NCBI GenBank assembly: GCA_964350265.1 | Contig: CAYGJZ010000025.1 | Coordinates: forward strand, 1-47,561 | Source: BQJD01 sp964350265 | GTDB taxonomy: Bacteria; Pseudomonadota; Gammaproteobacteria; Arenicellales; CAJQKF01 | Length of the DNA: 47,561 nt | Reading direction: 5' to 3' | Shown: positions 28,080-36,928 of the stretch, one piece after another | How the letters are laid out: each line of letters begins with the position of its first letter | Numbering within the stretch: the first letter of the stretch is position 1 | Made by a program: the position numbers and the translations under genes | The notes under the pieces: generated by a model | The model's database searches: none | What the model was told of the DNA's origin: nothing | The model's input: the letters and a program-made list of their open reading frames with translations, nothing else

Positions 28080-29920
28080 GCGCGGCGGGCCGGAGCGGCG
28101 AGGTGCTGGCGAAGATGCAGCAGGCCGCGCTCATCGGCGACGTCGACAGCGCGCTGGCGCGGCTGCTGGTGCGGCTGGAGGCCTCCGCCGAGCCGGCACG
28201 CGGCGAGATCCTGGCGGTGGCCACGGCGCTGGTCAGCGCGGCCGCCAACCGCGGCGAGGTCGGCGTCGACCTGTCGACCCTGGCCGCGGAGACGCGACGC
28301 TGGCTGGACAACGACGGCGACGTGGTCGAGGTGCTGCGCACGGCGTCCTGCTGCGGCGACGGCCTGGCGCCGACGCCGCTGGTGCTGGACAGGAACCGGG
28401 TCTACCTCTACCGCCACTTCGACGACGAATGCCGCCTGGCCGCGCAACTGCTGGCGCGCAACCGCGATGCCGACCTGCCGCCCGGCCTGGTCGAGCCGCT
28501 GGCCGCGCAACTGGCCGCGCTGTTCCCGCGCGGCGAGGAGGTCGACTGGCAGCAGGTGGCCGCCGCCCATGCCCTGCTGCGCCACCTGTCGGTGGTCTCC
28601 GGCGGCCCGGGCACCGGCAAGACCACCACGCTGGTCCGCCTGCTGGCGCTGGCGCTGCACGCTCTCGGCGCCGACCTGCGCATTGGCCTGGCCGCGCCCA
28701 CCGGCAAGGCGGCGGCGCGCATGCAGCAGGCGATCAGCGATGCGTTGCCCACGCTGGCCCTGCCCGGAGCGCTGCGCGCGGCCCTGTCGGTGCCGGCGAT
28801 GACGGTGCACCGCCTGCTCGGCGCGCGCGGCCGTGGCGGCGGCTTCCGTCACCATGCCGGCAACCCGCTGGCGGTGGACCTGCTGGTGGTGGACGAGGTC
28901 TCCATGGTGGACCAGGCGATGATGGTGCGCCTGCTCGAGGCGCTGCCCGCGGATGCCCGGGTGGTGCTGCTCGGCGATCGCGACCAGCTCGCCTCGGTGG
29001 ACCCCGGCAGCGTGTTCGCCGACCTCGGCCGCAATGCCGGCTGCTTCGGCGAGGAACTGGCGTCGCGGCTGGGCGCGGTCACCGGCCGCTCGCTGGCGGC
29101 GTCGCCGGAACCGGCGACGGGACTGGCCGATGCCGCCGTGCTGCTGACCCGCAGCTACCGCTTCGGCGCCGACAGTGGCATCGGCCGGCTGGCCGGGGCC
29201 ATCGTCAGCGGGGACGCCGAGGCCGCACTGGCCTGTCTCGACGATGCCGCCTTCGCCGACGTCGGCCGGGTGGACGACGACGGGGCGACGGAACCCGAGG
29301 CCCTGGCGTCGTGGCTGGACGACATCGTCGAGCGGGTGCGCGAGGCCGCCCGCGGCGGATCGCCGTCCAGCCTGTTTCCCCGCCAGCGACGTTGCCAGTT
29401 GCTGTGCGCCCTGCGCCACGGCCCACGCGGCGTGGCCGGGCTGAATGCGCGGGTGGAACAGCACCTGGCCCGCCACGGGCTGCGTCCGGCCGAGGCCGAG
29501 TGGTACCCGGGCCGGCCGGTGATGGTGACCCGCAACGACGCCGCGCAGAACCTGTTCAACGGCGACATCGGGCTGGTGCTGCGCCACCCGGACAGCGGCG
29601 AGCTGCGGGTCTGCTTCGAGCAGGCCGAGGGGGTGCGCTGGCTGCATCCGGCGCGCCTGCCCGAACACGAGACCGCCTGGGCGATGACGGTGCACAAGGC
29701 ACAGGGCTCCGAGTTCGACCAGGTGGTGCTGGTGCTGCCGCGCGAGGACACGCCGGTCCTGACCCGCGAATGGCTGTACACCGGGGTCAGCCGGGCGCGA
29801 CAGCAGGTCCTGCTGCACGGCGAGGCGTCGGTGCTTGCCGCCGCCATCGGCCGTCGTGTCCAACGCGAGGGCGCACTGTCCGAACGCCTGGCGCCGACAC
29901 CGGTGGACGAGGCCGGCTAG
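28076..29920 (+). CDS. recD: Exodeoxyribonuclease V alpha subunit RecD
   Basis: A 614-residue SF1B 5'-3' helicase. Walker A G-G-P-G-T-G-K-T-T-T is at about 176-185, followed by G-L-A-A-P-T-G-K-A-A-A-R-M, the D-E-V-S-M-V-D box, G-D-R-D-Q-L-A-S-V-D-P-G and the C-terminal motif M-T-V-H-K-A-Q-G-S-E-F and Y-T-G-V-S-R-A-R. Length matches E. coli RecD (608). ATG at 28076 overlaps the recB stop (ATGA). The order recC-recB-recD without ptrA between is common outside enterobacteria. Confidence 0.97.
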   Translation: MSAAGRSGEVLAKMQQAALIGDVDSALARLLVRLEASAEPARGEILAVATALVSAAANRGEVGVDLSTLAAETRRWLDNDGDVVEVLRTASCCGDGLAPTPLVLDRNRVYLYRHFDDECRLAAQLLARNRDADLPPGLVEPLAAQLAALFPRGEEVDWQQVAAAHALLRHLSVVSGGPGTGKTTTLVRLLALALHALGADLRIGLAAPTGKAAARMQQAISDALPTLALPGALRAALSVPAMTVHRLLGARGRGGGFRHHAGNPLAVDLLVVDEVSMVDQAMMVRLLEALPADARVVLLGDRDQLASVDPGSVFADLGRNAGCFGEELASRLGAVTGRSLAASPEPATGLADAAVLLTRSYRFGADSGIGRLAGAIVSGDAEAALACLDDAAFADVGRVDDDGATEPEALASWLDDIVERVREAARGGSPSSLFPRQRRCQLLCALRHGPRGVAGLNARVEQHLARHGLRPAEAEWYPGRPVMVTRNDAAQNLFNGDIGLVLRHPDSGELRVCFEQAEGVRWLHPARLPEHETAWAMTVHKAQGSEFDQVVLVLPREDTPVLTREWLYTGVSRARQQVLLHGEASVLAAAIGRRVQREGALSERLAPTPVDEAG

Positions 29921-30009
29921 GCCGGCCCGGTGGTGCCGCGGACGCCGACCCGGGCAGGGGATTCTGCTACCATCACCGCCGGTTACGGCAGCCCGCGGAG
30001 GACGCCACC

Positions 30010-30471
30010 GTGAGTCATCGTGAACGGTTTTTCGATACGCACCTGGTGCGCGGACTGTCGCGCAAGCAGGCCGAGCTGCTGCTGGCGGCGGGCGAGGTGG
30101 AAGCCCTGCCGGGCGACACCCTGGTGGTGGCCGAGGGCGACGTGGTGGCCTGCCTGCACGTGCTGCTGGACGGCGAGGTGGAAGTCTTCCTGCCGCGCAC
30201 CGAGCAGCGCATCTCGGCGGTGCACCTGAACATGCTGTCGGTGCTGGACTGCTTCGGTGAATACACCTTCATCGATCACCAGCCGGCCTCGGCATCCATC
30301 CGCACACGCGCGGACGCGGTGCTCTACCGGATCGAACATGACAGGTTGCATGCCATGCTCAGCACCCATGCCGACATCGGCTGCATCGTCTACCGCAACC
30401 TGTTGAAGATCCTGGTCAAGCGGCTGCGCGCGAGCAACGCCGAGCTGGACCTGTTCACCCTGCCGGATTGA
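30010..30471 (+). CDS. Stand-alone cyclic-nucleotide-binding-domain protein
   Basis: A 153-residue protein made almost entirely of a CRP-type cNMP-binding beta-roll (about residues 12-120; L-P-G-D-T-L-V-V-A-E-G-D, L-L-D-G-E-V-E-V-F, F-G-E-Y-T-F-I-D-H-Q-P-A-S-A-S-I-R) plus a C-terminal helix (V-Y-R-N-L-L-K-I-L-V-K-R-L). There is no DNA-binding or enzyme domain. The phosphate-binding cassette resembles FGE-x(n)-P-A-S-A-S-I-R, close to the classical one. It could sense a nucleotide and act on a partner protein. GTG start with GGAGGA ten bases upstream. Confidence 0.75.
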   Translation: MSHRERFFDTHLVRGLSRKQAELLLAAGEVEALPGDTLVVAEGDVVACLHVLLDGEVEVFLPRTEQRISAVHLNMLSVLDCFGEYTFIDHQPASASIRTRADAVLYRIEHDRLHAMLSTHADIGCIVYRNLLKILVKRLRASNAELDLFTLPD

Positions 30472-30541
30472 CGGCGACGACGGCCGAAGCCGTCGCCAAG
30501 CCCTGTTTCCCACAACGAGAATCGCCCTGGAGGCCCTGCCG

Positions 30542-31165
30542 ATGAAACTGTACTACTCCCCGAACTCCTGCGCCCTGGCCACGCACATCACGCTGGAAAA
30601 GTGCGGTGCCGACTACCAGGCGCACCGGCTGGATTTCTCGCGGGGGGAACAGCGTTCGCCGGAATACCTGAAGGTCAATCCCAAGGGGCGGGTGCCGGCC
30701 CTGGTCACCGACCACGGCATTCTCACCGAGACGCCCGCCATCCTCGCCTGGCTGGCGCAGACCCATCCGCGGGCGAAGCTGGCGCCCCTGGATGATCCCT
30801 ATGCCTTTGCCCAGGCACAGTCCTTCAACAGCTACCTGTGCTCCACCGTGCACGTCAACCACGCCCACCGTCGCCGCGGCAGTCGCTGGGCCGACGATCC
30901 GGCGGCCATCGAGGACATGAAGCGCAAGTCCTCGCAGACGGTGGGCGATGCCTTCCGCGTGATCGAGGACGAGATGCTGCGTGGTCCGTGGGTGCTCGGC
31001 GACGACTTCAGCATCTGCGACATCTACCTGTTCACCATGTCCAGCTGGCTGGAAGGCGACGAGGTCGACACCACGCCGCTGCCGAGGGTGCTCGACCATC
31101 GCCGCCGGGTGGGGGAAGACCCGCAGGTGGCGAAGGTGGTGGACGAGGAGAACGCCGCGACATGA
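30542..31165 (+). CDS. Glutathione S-transferase family protein
   Basis: A 207-residue cytoplasmic protein with an N-terminal thioredoxin-like domain (M-K-L-Y-Y-S-P-N-S-C-A-L, about residues 1-80; V-N-P-K-G-R-V-P-A-L and the glutathione-contact E-T-P-A-I-L-A-W-L) and an all-helical C-terminal domain. The Ser/Cys around residues 9-10 would be the activating residue, as in beta-like GSTs. Likely role is conjugation or glutathione-dependent redox chemistry; the substrate is unknown. The stop overlaps the next gene by four bases. Confidence 0.85.
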   Translation: MKLYYSPNSCALATHITLEKCGADYQAHRLDFSRGEQRSPEYLKVNPKGRVPALVTDHGILTETPAILAWLAQTHPRAKLAPLDDPYAFAQAQSFNSYLCSTVHVNHAHRRRGSRWADDPAAIEDMKRKSSQTVGDAFRVIEDEMLRGPWVLGDDFSICDIYLFTMSSWLEGDEVDTTPLPRVLDHRRRVGEDPQVAKVVDEENAAT

Positions 31166-31680
31166 GCGGCGACGTGGTTGTCCGTGCCTTCGTCGATGCC
31201 GACTGGCCGTCTACCTGGGCACTGCTCGAACCGGTGTTCCGCGCCGGGGATACCTATACCTATGCCCATGACATCGACGAGGCATCGGCACGTCGCGCCT
31301 GGATCGATGCGCCGCAGGCGACCTTCGTCGCCGTTGATGGCGAGGGTCGGGTGCTGGGCAGCTACTACCTGAAGGCCAACCAGCCCGGCCAGGGCGACCA
31401 CGTGTGCAACTGCGGCTACGTGGTCGCCGCTGCCGCGCGTGGCCGCGGCCTGGCCACCGGCCTGTGCGAACACTCCCAGCGCGAGGCCGTGCAACGGGGC
31501 TTCCGCGCCATGCAGTTCAACACGGTGGTGGCCAGCAACGTCGGCGCGGTGCGGCTGTGGCAGCGGCTGGGCTTTCACATCGTCGGCACCCTGCCGGGCG
31601 CCTTCCGGCATCCGCGGCTGGGCGAGGTCGACGCCCACGTCATGTACAAGCGACTCGTGGCCGACGGGCCGGCGAAATGA
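31162..31680 (+). CDS. GNAT-family N-acetyltransferase (first)
   Basis: A 172-residue GNAT acyltransferase. The acetyl-CoA pyrophosphate loop is A-A-A-R-G-R-G-L-A-T-G-L (about 90-101), with the following helix and V-R-L-W-Q-R-L-G-F-H, the typical C-terminal GNAT motif. Substrate unknown. ATG at 31162 overlaps the GST stop and the stop overlaps the next GNAT gene (ATGA), so GST and both GNATs are translationally coupled. Confidence 0.88.
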   Translation: MSGDVVVRAFVDADWPSTWALLEPVFRAGDTYTYAHDIDEASARRAWIDAPQATFVAVDGEGRVLGSYYLKANQPGQGDHVCNCGYVVAAAARGRGLATGLCEHSQREAVQRGFRAMQFNTVVASNVGAVRLWQRLGFHIVGTLPGAFRHPRLGEVDAHVMYKRLVADGPAK

Positions 31681-32180
31681 ACGACGTGGCCATTCGCGCC
31701 GAGCGCCCGGAAGACGTGGAAGATATCGCCACGCTGACCCGGGCGGCCTTCGCCGAGGTGGCGTACTCGCAGCACAACGAGGCGGACATCGTCGACGCGC
31801 TGCGCGCCGACGGCGCACTGGTGCTGTCGCTGGTGGCGGAGGACGCGCGGGGACTGGCCGGGCACGTGGCCTTGTCCCCGGTGCGCATCGACGGCGCGGA
31901 CCACGGCTGGCTCGGCCTCGGCCCGCTCTCGGTGCGCCCCGCGGCGCAGCGTCGCGGCATCGGCACCGCGCTGGTCGAGACCGCCGTCGATGTGCTGCGA
32001 CGACGCGGCACTGCGGGCTGCGTGGTGCTCGGCGATCCGGCCTACTATGCCCGCTTCGGCTTCCGTCACCATCCGCAACTGGTACTGCCCGGCGTGCCGG
32101 CCGAGTACTTCCAGGCGCTGCCTCTCCAGGGCGATACACCCGAAGGCGACGTGCGCTACCACGCCGCCTTCGGCGGTTAG
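31677..32180 (+). CDS. GNAT-family N-acetyltransferase (second, YhbS-like)
   Basis: A 167-residue GNAT protein. Pyrophosphate loop A-A-Q-R-R-G-I-G-T-A-L-V is at about 80-91, followed by G-D-P-A-Y-Y-A-R-F-G-F, which is characteristic of the YhbS/predicted acetyltransferase group. Not closely similar to the preceding GNAT, so not a recent tandem duplicate. Starts inside the stop of the first GNAT. Confidence 0.87.
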   Translation: MNDVAIRAERPEDVEDIATLTRAAFAEVAYSQHNEADIVDALRADGALVLSLVAEDARGLAGHVALSPVRIDGADHGWLGLGPLSVRPAAQRRGIGTALVETAVDVLRRRGTAGCVVLGDPAYYARFGFRHHPQLVLPGVPAEYFQALPLQGDTPEGDVRYHAAFGG

Positions 32181-32190
32181 CGACCACGCC

Positions 32191-33743
32191 GTGGGCACCC
32201 GGGTACTGGCCATCGGGCTGGATTCCGCCGATGCCGACCTGCTGCTGCGATGGTGCGACAGCGGNNNNNNNNNNNNNNNNNNNNNNNNNNNNNNNNNNNN
32301 NNNNNNNNNNNNNNNNNNNNNNNNNNNNNNNNNNNNNNNNNNNNNNNNNNNNNNNNNNNNNNNNCCATCGGGCTGGATTCCGCCGATGCCGACCTGCTGC
32401 TGCGATGGTGCGACAGCGGCGACCTGCCGGTGCTGGCCGGGCTGCGTGCCGCCGGTCGCCACGGCCGGCTGGAGACACCGCCGGGCCTGGCCGACGACGC
32501 GGTGTGGCCGACCTTCTACCACGCCGTCTCGCCCGGCCGGCACGGACGCTACTTCTGGCGACCCTGGCTGGCCGAGCGCTTCGACTTCGGCTGGTTTCGC
32601 GAGCAACCGGTGGCGCCCGCGCCGTTCTGGATTCCCCTGGGCCAGGCCGGCTGCCGGCTGGCCATCGTCGACGTGCCCAAGTGTGCCTCGGCGCAGCCGC
32701 TGAACGGACTGCAACTGGTCGACTGGCGGGTGCACGGCCGCATCGGCGAGCCGGAGAGCTGGCCCCCGGAACTGGCGGCGACGGTGATGCAACGGTTCGG
32801 CGACGACGACAGCGACCGCCTCGTCGACGGCGCCTCGCTGTGCAGCGAGCAGGCGCTGGCGCCGGCCGACCGCGAACGGCTGTTCGACGCGCTGCTCGCC
32901 AGCGTCGAGGCGAAGACCGCGATGCTGCTGTCGCTGCTGGACGAGGGCGAGTTCGACCTCGCCCTGGCGGTGTTCAAGGAGTCCCATTGCGCCGGCCACC
33001 AGTTCTGGCCGGCGGCCGGCGGGGAAGATGGCGATGACGTCCACCGCGGACGCCTGAAACCGGTCTACCAGGCCATCGACCGGGGCCTCGGGCGACTGCT
33101 CGCGGCGGTGGGCGAGGAAACCCGCGTGCTGGTCTTCGGCAACCAGTCCATGGGTCGCAACGATACCGGCGAGAGCCTGCTCGACGCGGTGCTCTGCCGT
33201 CTCGACGGCGTGGCCACGGAGGATGCCGGGTCGCTGCGCGAGCGACGCATGTTCCAGCTTCCGCACAACGAGATCAGCGGCGCGGTCCGCGTCAACCTGG
33301 TCGGCCGCGAGGCGCACGGCCGGGTGCGGCCCGCCGAGTACCCGGCGCTGCTGGACTGGCTGTGCGCGGAACTCGGTGCCCTGGTCAACCCGGACAACGG
33401 CCGGCCGGCGGTGGCATCGGTGCTGCGCGTGGACGCGGTCTACCCCGGCGAGGCCCGCCATCGGCTGCCCGACCTGCTGGTGTGCTGGCGACGCGATGCG
33501 CCCATCCACGCGCTGGCCTCGAAGCGCATCGGCGAGGTGCGCGGGCCGGCGCCGGGCTGGCGCCCGGCCAACCACCGACCCGGTGGCGTGTTCCTGGCCA
33601 GGGCGCCCGGGCTGGCACCGTCACCGGCGCCGCTTGCCGCCTCGCTGACGGATCTCGCCCCGACCCTGGCCGGCTGGCTCGGGGTGACATTGCCCGCCGT
33701 GGACGGCCGGCCGATCCCCGGCCTTGCGCCGACCGGGGCCTAG
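32191..33743 (+). CDS. Alkaline-phosphatase-superfamily protein, interrupted by an assembly gap
   Basis: Type I phosphodiesterase/nucleotide-pyrophosphatase-like protein. As given, a 100-N gap splits it and shifts the frame. Joining 32264 to 32420 (dropping the gap and one 55-base copy) gives an intact 465-residue protein from the GTG at 32191. Family landmarks: first metal-binding strand V-L-A-I-G-L-D-S-A-D, nucleophile region V-W-P-T-F with S-P-G-R-H-G, E-S-H-C-A-G-H-Q-F-W, and N-H-R-P-G-G-V-F. The segment where relatives usually carry a metal-binding His before G-M-G reads V-F-G-N-Q-S-M-G, so that ligand may be lost. Substrate unknown. Converges with the TRAP permease gene. Confidence 0.75.
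32210..32264 (+). repeat. Left copy of the 55-base duplication flanking the N gap
   Basis: Begins CCATCGGGCTGG and ends GGTGCGACAGCGG at the last base before the Ns. It is identical over 55 bases to 32365-32419, the first 55 bases after the Ns. Interpreted as the shared overlap of two contigs, not as a biological repeat. Confidence 0.9.
32265..32364. other. Assembly gap (100 N)
   Basis: Exactly 100 unknown bases, the conventional placeholder for a gap of unknown length. The flanking identical 55-mers show that the contigs overlap and that the true gap is probably negative (no missing sequence). Confidence 0.97.
32365..32419 (+). repeat. Right copy of the 55-base duplication flanking the N gap
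   Basis: Identical to 32210-32264 and starting on the first base after the Ns. The reading frame continues from this copy through the rest of the phosphatase-superfamily gene. Confidence 0.9.
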
Positions 33744-33752
33744 CCGCCGCCG

Positions 33753-35663
33753 TCAGGCGGCGTCGACTTCCACCTCGCCGCCGCGCTGGCCGGCGACGCC
33801 GATGGCCGACAGCACCAGGCCAGCGACGAAAAGCCACGGCTCGACGAACAGGAAGGCGACACCGGCGGCCAGCAGCAGCAGCCGCGGCAGCGGGCCGATC
33901 GGGCGACGCAGGTAGCCTTCCACCGCCATCGCCACCACGATCATCGCCAGTGCCACGTTGACGGTGGCGAAGACGATCTCGAACACCGTGCCGTTGAGCA
34001 GCAACGCCTCGTTGTAGACGAAGCTGAACGGCACCAGGAAGGCGGCGATGGCGATCTTCACCGCGTTGGCGGCAATGGTCAGCGGATTCTCGTCGGCGAT
34101 GGCGCTGGCGGCATAGGCAGCCACCGCCACCGGTGGGGTCAGTGCCGACATCACCGCGAAGTAGAGCAGGAACATGTGCCCGGCCATGGGCGAGATGCCA
34201 AGGTCCCCCATCACCGGCGCGATCAGCACCGCCGCGAGGATGAAGGCGCTGGGCGTGGGCATGCCGAGGCCGAGCAGGATGGTCAGCGCGGCGGCCACCA
34301 GCAAGGACAGGAACAGGTCGGCGCCGGAGATCAGGAACACCAGGTGGGAGAACTTCGAGGCCAGGCCGGTCATGGTGATGCCGCCGATCACCAGGCCGGC
34401 GGCGGCGCAGGCGCCGGCCACCGCCACCATGCGCAGGCTGGATTCGGCGAGGATGTCCACCACCGCCGCCGGCGACAGCCGGGTGGCGCGCCGGAACGAG
34501 GACACCACCACCACCGCGGCGGTGCCGTAGACGGCGGAATAGGTGGGCGTGTAGCCCTCGATCAGCGCCCAGGTGATGACCACCAGCGGCACGATGAACA
34601 GGCCGCCTTCGCGCAGGGTCATGCCCAGCGGCGGCACCTTGCCTTCCTCCAGCCCGGCCAGGCCGGTGCGGCGGGCGCGCAGGTGTACCTGGAAGTAGAT
34701 GGGCACGTAGTAGAGCAGGGCGGGAATCAGCCCGGCGAGGGCGATGTCCACGTAGGGAATGCCGGTGTACTCGGCCATGATGAAGGCAGCGGCGCCCATC
34801 ACCGGGGGCAGCAGGCTGCCGCCGGTGGAGGCGGCCACTTCCACCGCGCCGGCGAAGGCGCCGCTGTAGCCGAGCCGCTTCATCATCGGGATGGTCACCG
34901 CGCCGGTGGTGACCACGTCGGAAGTGGGGCTGCCGGAGATGGTGCCGTACAGGCCCGAGGAGATCACCGCGATCTTGGCCGGTCCGCCCTGCGAGCGGCC
35001 GGTCAGCGAGGCGGCCAGGTTGAAGAAGAATTCGCCGCCGCCGGTCTTGGCCAGGGCAGTGCCGAACAGCACGAACAGGAAGGCATAGGTAGCCGCCACC
35101 CGCAGCGGCACGCCGAACAGTCCGTCGGTGGTGAAGATCATGATGTCGAGGAAGTGACCGACGCTGATCTCGCCGTGGGTCAGCGGTCCCTCGAGGTGGT
35201 GGCCGTAGAGGTTGTAGACGATGAAGCCGATCACGATCAGGGTCAGCCCCGGGCCCACGGTGCGTCGCATCGCCTCGATGGTGAGCACGATGACCAGGCT
35301 GGCGAAGCCGACGTCGGCGCTGGTCAGCGGATCGAGCAGGGTGATGCGCTGGGCGATGGTGTCGGCCTGGAACAGGAAGTAGATACCGCAGGCCGCCGAC
35401 AGCGCCGACAGCGGCCAGTCGAACCAGTCCACCCGTTCGGCGTCGGCGCGCGGGCCGTGGCCGATCATCAGGAAGGTGAGCACCAGCATCAGCGAGAGGA
35501 ACGTGATGGTCAGCGACAGCACGTCCTCGGTGGAAAAGGCCGCCGCGTAGACGGTCCACGCGGCGGTGCAGGCGGCGAATGCCTTGATCACGCCGCCCAG
35601 CGTGCCGACGGGTCGCCTTCGCACTCCGGTGTCGAAGGCGAACCGGGCAATGGCCCTGAGCAT
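33753..35663 (-). CDS. TRAP transporter fused permease (TAXI type)
   Basis: A 636-residue inner-membrane protein in which the small (DctQ-like) and large (DctM-like) TRAP permease subunits are fused, as is typical for TAXI-TRAP systems. Many hydrophobic helices are visible, with signature segments S-G-S-P-T-S-D-V-V-T-T-G, A-S-T-G-G-S-L-L-P-P-V-M-G-A-A-A-F and G-L-G-M-P-T-P-S-A-F-I. TRAP systems import carboxylates using ion gradients. It lies four bases downstream of its receptor gene on the same strand and next to the aromatic catabolic genes, which suggests an aromatic acid such as phthalate as cargo (inference). Confidence 0.92.
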   Translation of the reverse strand: MLRAIARFAFDTGVRRRPVGTLGGVIKAFAACTAAWTVYAAAFSTEDVLSLTITFLSLMLVLTFLMIGHGPRADAERVDWFDWPLSALSAACGIYFLFQADTIAQRITLLDPLTSADVGFASLVIVLTIEAMRRTVGPGLTLIVIGFIVYNLYGHHLEGPLTHGEISVGHFLDIMIFTTDGLFGVPLRVAATYAFLFVLFGTALAKTGGGEFFFNLAASLTGRSQGGPAKIAVISSGLYGTISGSPTSDVVTTGAVTIPMMKRLGYSGAFAGAVEVAASTGGSLLPPVMGAAAFIMAEYTGIPYVDIALAGLIPALLYYVPIYFQVHLRARRTGLAGLEEGKVPPLGMTLREGGLFIVPLVVITWALIEGYTPTYSAVYGTAAVVVVSSFRRATRLSPAAVVDILAESSLRMVAVAGACAAAGLVIGGITMTGLASKFSHLVFLISGADLFLSLLVAAALTILLGLGMPTPSAFILAAVLIAPVMGDLGISPMAGHMFLLYFAVMSALTPPVAVAAYAASAIADENPLTIAANAVKIAIAAFLVPFSFVYNEALLLNGTVFEIVFATVNVALAMIVVAMAVEGYLRRPIGPLPRLLLLAAGVAFLFVEPWLFVAGLVLSAIGVAGQRGGEVEVDAA

Positions 35664-35667
35664 CGGA

Positions 35668-36660
35668 CTACATCAATCCCTTGGCCTTGTACACTTCTTC
35701 CGCGGCGGGATGGTAGGGAACCGCCTTGGCACCGGCCAGCAGTTCCGCGTCCAGCGGCGCCATCGCCTTGTGCACGCCCTGCATCTGGTCGATGTGGTCG
35801 ATCAGCGCGGCGGTGACGTCCTTCACCATCTGCGGGTCGGCATCCTCGTGCACGAAAAGCTGCGCCGACAGGGTCACCGTCAACGTGTCGTTGTCGGCCC
35901 AGTCGTAGGCGTCGGCGGGGATGGTGTAGGAACCGATGCTCCACTCCTCGGAAACCTTGTCGGCGGTGGCCTGGGTGATCGGCAGCAGGCTGAGATCGAT
36001 GGCCTCGGCGAGCTGGCGGATGGAGCTGTGGTTGACGAACAGCGAGTTCAGGATGGCGTCGGCACGGCGGTCGCGCATCATCTCGCCCTGTTCCTTGGAG
36101 GCGGCGAAGGTGACCGAGCCACCCCAGGCCTCGAGCTGTTCGACCCCGGCGCCCACCGCGTTGAGCATGGATTCGCCGACGCCGCTGGCGACGTTGCCGC
36201 GACGGTTGAGCAGGATGCGCGCGGGCACCTGCTTGGCGGCGATGTCCTCGAGGCTGGTCAAGCCGTGCTCGGTGGCGAAGTCGCGGTTGACGATGAGCTG
36301 CATCGGCGCCCAGGTATAGATGGCGGCAACGGTCTTCATCGAGGTAATGGGCGCGGAGAAGGGCTCCTCGCCGTTCAGCGCGGCCTTTGCCTCGGCGTCG
36401 TGGATGAGGGCGAGGTCACACTTCTTCTGGTCGATCTGGGCAACGTTGGCAAAGCCGCCGCCGGAGGTCTGGTAGGTGACCGTGGAACCGGGCTGGGCAG
36501 CCTTCACCGCGCCGTCGACGCCGGCACCGATCAGCGACCACAGGCCGCCCGGGCTGGCGCCGCACAGGGTCAGGGTGTACTCGGCGTGGGCGGCCTGGCC
36601 AAGGCCCATGCCGGTGGACAGCACGGCGCCGATTGCAAGCAGTTTCAGGGACTTTGTCAT
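35668..36660 (-). CDS. TAXI-family TRAP solute receptor
   Basis: A 330-residue periplasmic binding protein. Signal peptide to about residue 26 (G-Q-A-A-H-A-E), then the TAXI-family opening Y-T-L-T-L-C-G-A-S-P-G-G-L-W and the G-G-G-F-A-N-V-A-Q-I segment. It delivers its ligand to the adjacent fused permease. ATG at 36660 is chosen because GGAGAGAGG precedes it and it opens the signal peptide; the frame runs on to 36714 but lacks support. Transcribed divergently from the class II aldolase gene, with the putative MarR operator between. Confidence 0.92.
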   Translation of the reverse strand: MTKSLKLLAIGAVLSTGMGLGQAAHAEYTLTLCGASPGGLWSLIGAGVDGAVKAAQPGSTVTYQTSGGGFANVAQIDQKKCDLALIHDAEAKAALNGEEPFSAPITSMKTVAAIYTWAPMQLIVNRDFATEHGLTSLEDIAAKQVPARILLNRRGNVASGVGESMLNAVGAGVEQLEAWGGSVTFAASKEQGEMMRDRRADAILNSLFVNHSSIRQLAEAIDLSLLPITQATADKVSEEWSIGSYTIPADAYDWADNDTLTVTLSAQLFVHEDADPQMVKDVTAALIDHIDQMQGVHKAMAPLDAELLAGAKAVPYHPAAEEVYKAKGLM

Positions 36661-36795
36661 GGTGACCTCTCTCCGGGTAGTGACGGCAGCCACGGGCGGT
36701 CGTGGGCATGCCACGTTGCCGCGCGGTGTCCGACGGCTTCTCTAATGTTTTGATCGGTCGGATTTCCGAGCCATTCCCGCACCCCGGGGAAAAAC

Positions 36796-36807
36796 TTAGA
36801 AATCTAA
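36796..36807. promoter_or_regulatory. Putative MarR operator 1 (TTAGA-N2-TCTAA)
   Basis: TTAGAAATCTAA, a 5-2-5 inverted repeat, inside the 16-base string AAACTTAGAAATCTAA that recurs exactly at 39751-39766. It lies in an AT-rich pocket of an otherwise GC-rich 268-base divergent intergenic region between the TAXI receptor gene and the aldolase gene. A TATACT (36810-36815) that could serve as a -10 towards the aldolase gene begins three bases after it; TATAAG on the other strand overlaps the same zone. Confidence 0.6.
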
Positions 36808-36928
36808 CTTATACTTACGATAGCGTTTCAGGAAAACGCGTGTCAACCGAATCATTAACACGGGTTCTCCCGTCACGGTCGCGCACAGGAGTCGCCGCCG
36901 GGCGCCGGGGAACACGCCAGGGAACACC

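Noticed and set aside
30010..30471. A CRP/FNR-type transcription factor
   Set aside because: The protein ends after the cNMP domain and one helix; there is no C-terminal helix-turn-helix.
31162..32180. Tandem duplication of one GNAT gene
   Set aside because: The two proteins share only the fold motifs and differ elsewhere, so they are separate family members in one operon.
32210..32419. A genuine 55-base tandem duplication inside the phosphatase-superfamily gene
   Set aside because: The copies end and begin exactly at the edges of a 100-N placeholder, and merging them restores the frame, so contig overlap explains it better.
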